From an uncultured Verrucomicrobiota bacterium (lineage in GTDB: Bacteria > Verrucomicrobiota > Verrucomicrobiae > Verrucomicrobiales > DEV007), in NCBI GenBank assembly GCA_902591645.1, contig CACJBM010000013.1, forward strand, positions 1-33,604: DNA of 33,604 nucleotides, read 5' to 3'. The notes under the pieces were generated by a model. The model did not search any database. It was not told the origin of the DNA and saw only the letters and a list, made by a program, of their open reading frames with translations. Positions 33,485 through 33,604 of this stretch are shown here, piece by piece (position 1 is the first letter of the stretch; each line of letters starts with the position of its first letter). A program made the translations under genes and the position numbers.

Positions 33485-33604
33485 ATGCCCGAATCCTCCG
33501 TCACATCGCTCAGACGAGGATTTAAAACACGCCAGATTCCTGAATCCTGCTCAATTATTATTTTTGGAGCTACTGGAGATTTAACTCACAGAAAGCTCAT
33601 ACCG
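33485..33604 (+). CDS. zwf: Glucose-6-phosphate dehydrogenase, 5' end (partial)
   Basis: ATG 33485 opens a frame running off the window end. The first 40 residues contain IFGATGDLTHRKLIP (about 26-40), the NADP-binding Rossmann motif GxxGDLxxRKL typical of Zwf. The enzyme performs the first step of the oxidative pentose-phosphate pathway, matching the RpiB part of the gene 60 bp upstream. The N-terminal extension of about 23 residues before the motif is slightly long but usual for bacteria. Confidence 0.88.
   Translation, partial: MPESSVTSLRRGFKTRQIPESCSIIIFGATGDLTHRKLIP

Noticed and set aside
1..33604. tRNA-Sec, other tRNAs, rRNA, CRISPR arrays, IS elements
   Set aside because: No cloverleaf, spaced direct repeats, transposase or terminal inverted repeats were recognised by eye. 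A tRNAscan or Infernal run would be decisive.

Overview
The window looks like a chromosomal piece of a Gram-negative, AT-rich bacterium, most likely from Verrucomicrobiota (possibly the related Planctomycetota). The reasons are the mix of protein families: a PmoA-like (DUF6807) protein, a 3-keto-disaccharide hydrolase-like/ThuA fusion, an FG-GAP/ASPIC-UnbV lipoprotein, a multi-module secreted protein with Ca-binding spacers, many signal peptides and lipoboxes, and a two-subunit 2-oxoacid:ferredoxin oxidoreductase. Coding density is high and no gap exceeds about 150 bases. I found no tRNA, rRNA, CRISPR array, insertion sequence or phage gene.

Layout. (1) 1-4039: the 3' end of a VTC-type polyphosphate polymerase, a DUF4956 membrane protein, an HlyD-like adaptor and a TolC-like outer-membrane protein, followed by a secreted PmoA-like protein. 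(2) 5145-13611: an apparent operon of korA, korB, a secreted cyclophilin-type prolyl isomerase and a very long lipoprotein gene. (3) 13613-18172, minus strand: a three-module repeat protein and a TPR-PhoD-like phosphatase. (4) 18260-22177: a lipid-active set (lipoprotein alpha/beta hydrolase, phospholipase D/cardiolipin synthase-like protein, PlsC-like acyltransferase). (5) 22230-25826: MOSC, MobA and FdhD proteins that point to a molybdenum formate dehydrogenase elsewhere, then an HTH-metallo-beta-lactamase fusion and a 3-hydroxyisobutyrate-dehydrogenase-like enzyme. (6) A minus-strand methyltransferase divergent from a DUF1080-ThuA protein. (7) 28368-33604: two PilT/PilU-type ATPases, an unknown membrane-anchored protein, a low-molecular-weight phosphotyrosine phosphatase, an RpiB-GlyA fusion and the start of zwf.

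The main discovery is in region 2. The FG-GAP propeller lipoprotein and the downstream ASPIC/UnbV-thioredoxin-TPR protein are one open frame of 1,275 residues, interrupted only by a TGA at 11644-11646. A perfect 6-bp hairpin with a GGTCG loop follows, with the first loop G 18 nt after the TGA. This matches the layout of a bacterial SECIS and closely resembles, from memory, the loop of E. coli fdhF. I read this as a probable selenocysteine-containing outer-membrane lipoprotein that conventional gene calling would split in two. The FdhD/MobA/MOSC cluster 9 kb away fits an organism with formate dehydrogenase, an enzyme often dependent on selenocysteine, but selA, selB and selC are not in the window, so the reading remains an inference.

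Other notable points are a direct RpiB-SHMT fusion, a polyphosphate-polymerase/DUF4956 pair next to an HlyD/TolC export pair, a nine-G tract inside the phosphatase gene, and an internally duplicated insert in the TolC-like protein.
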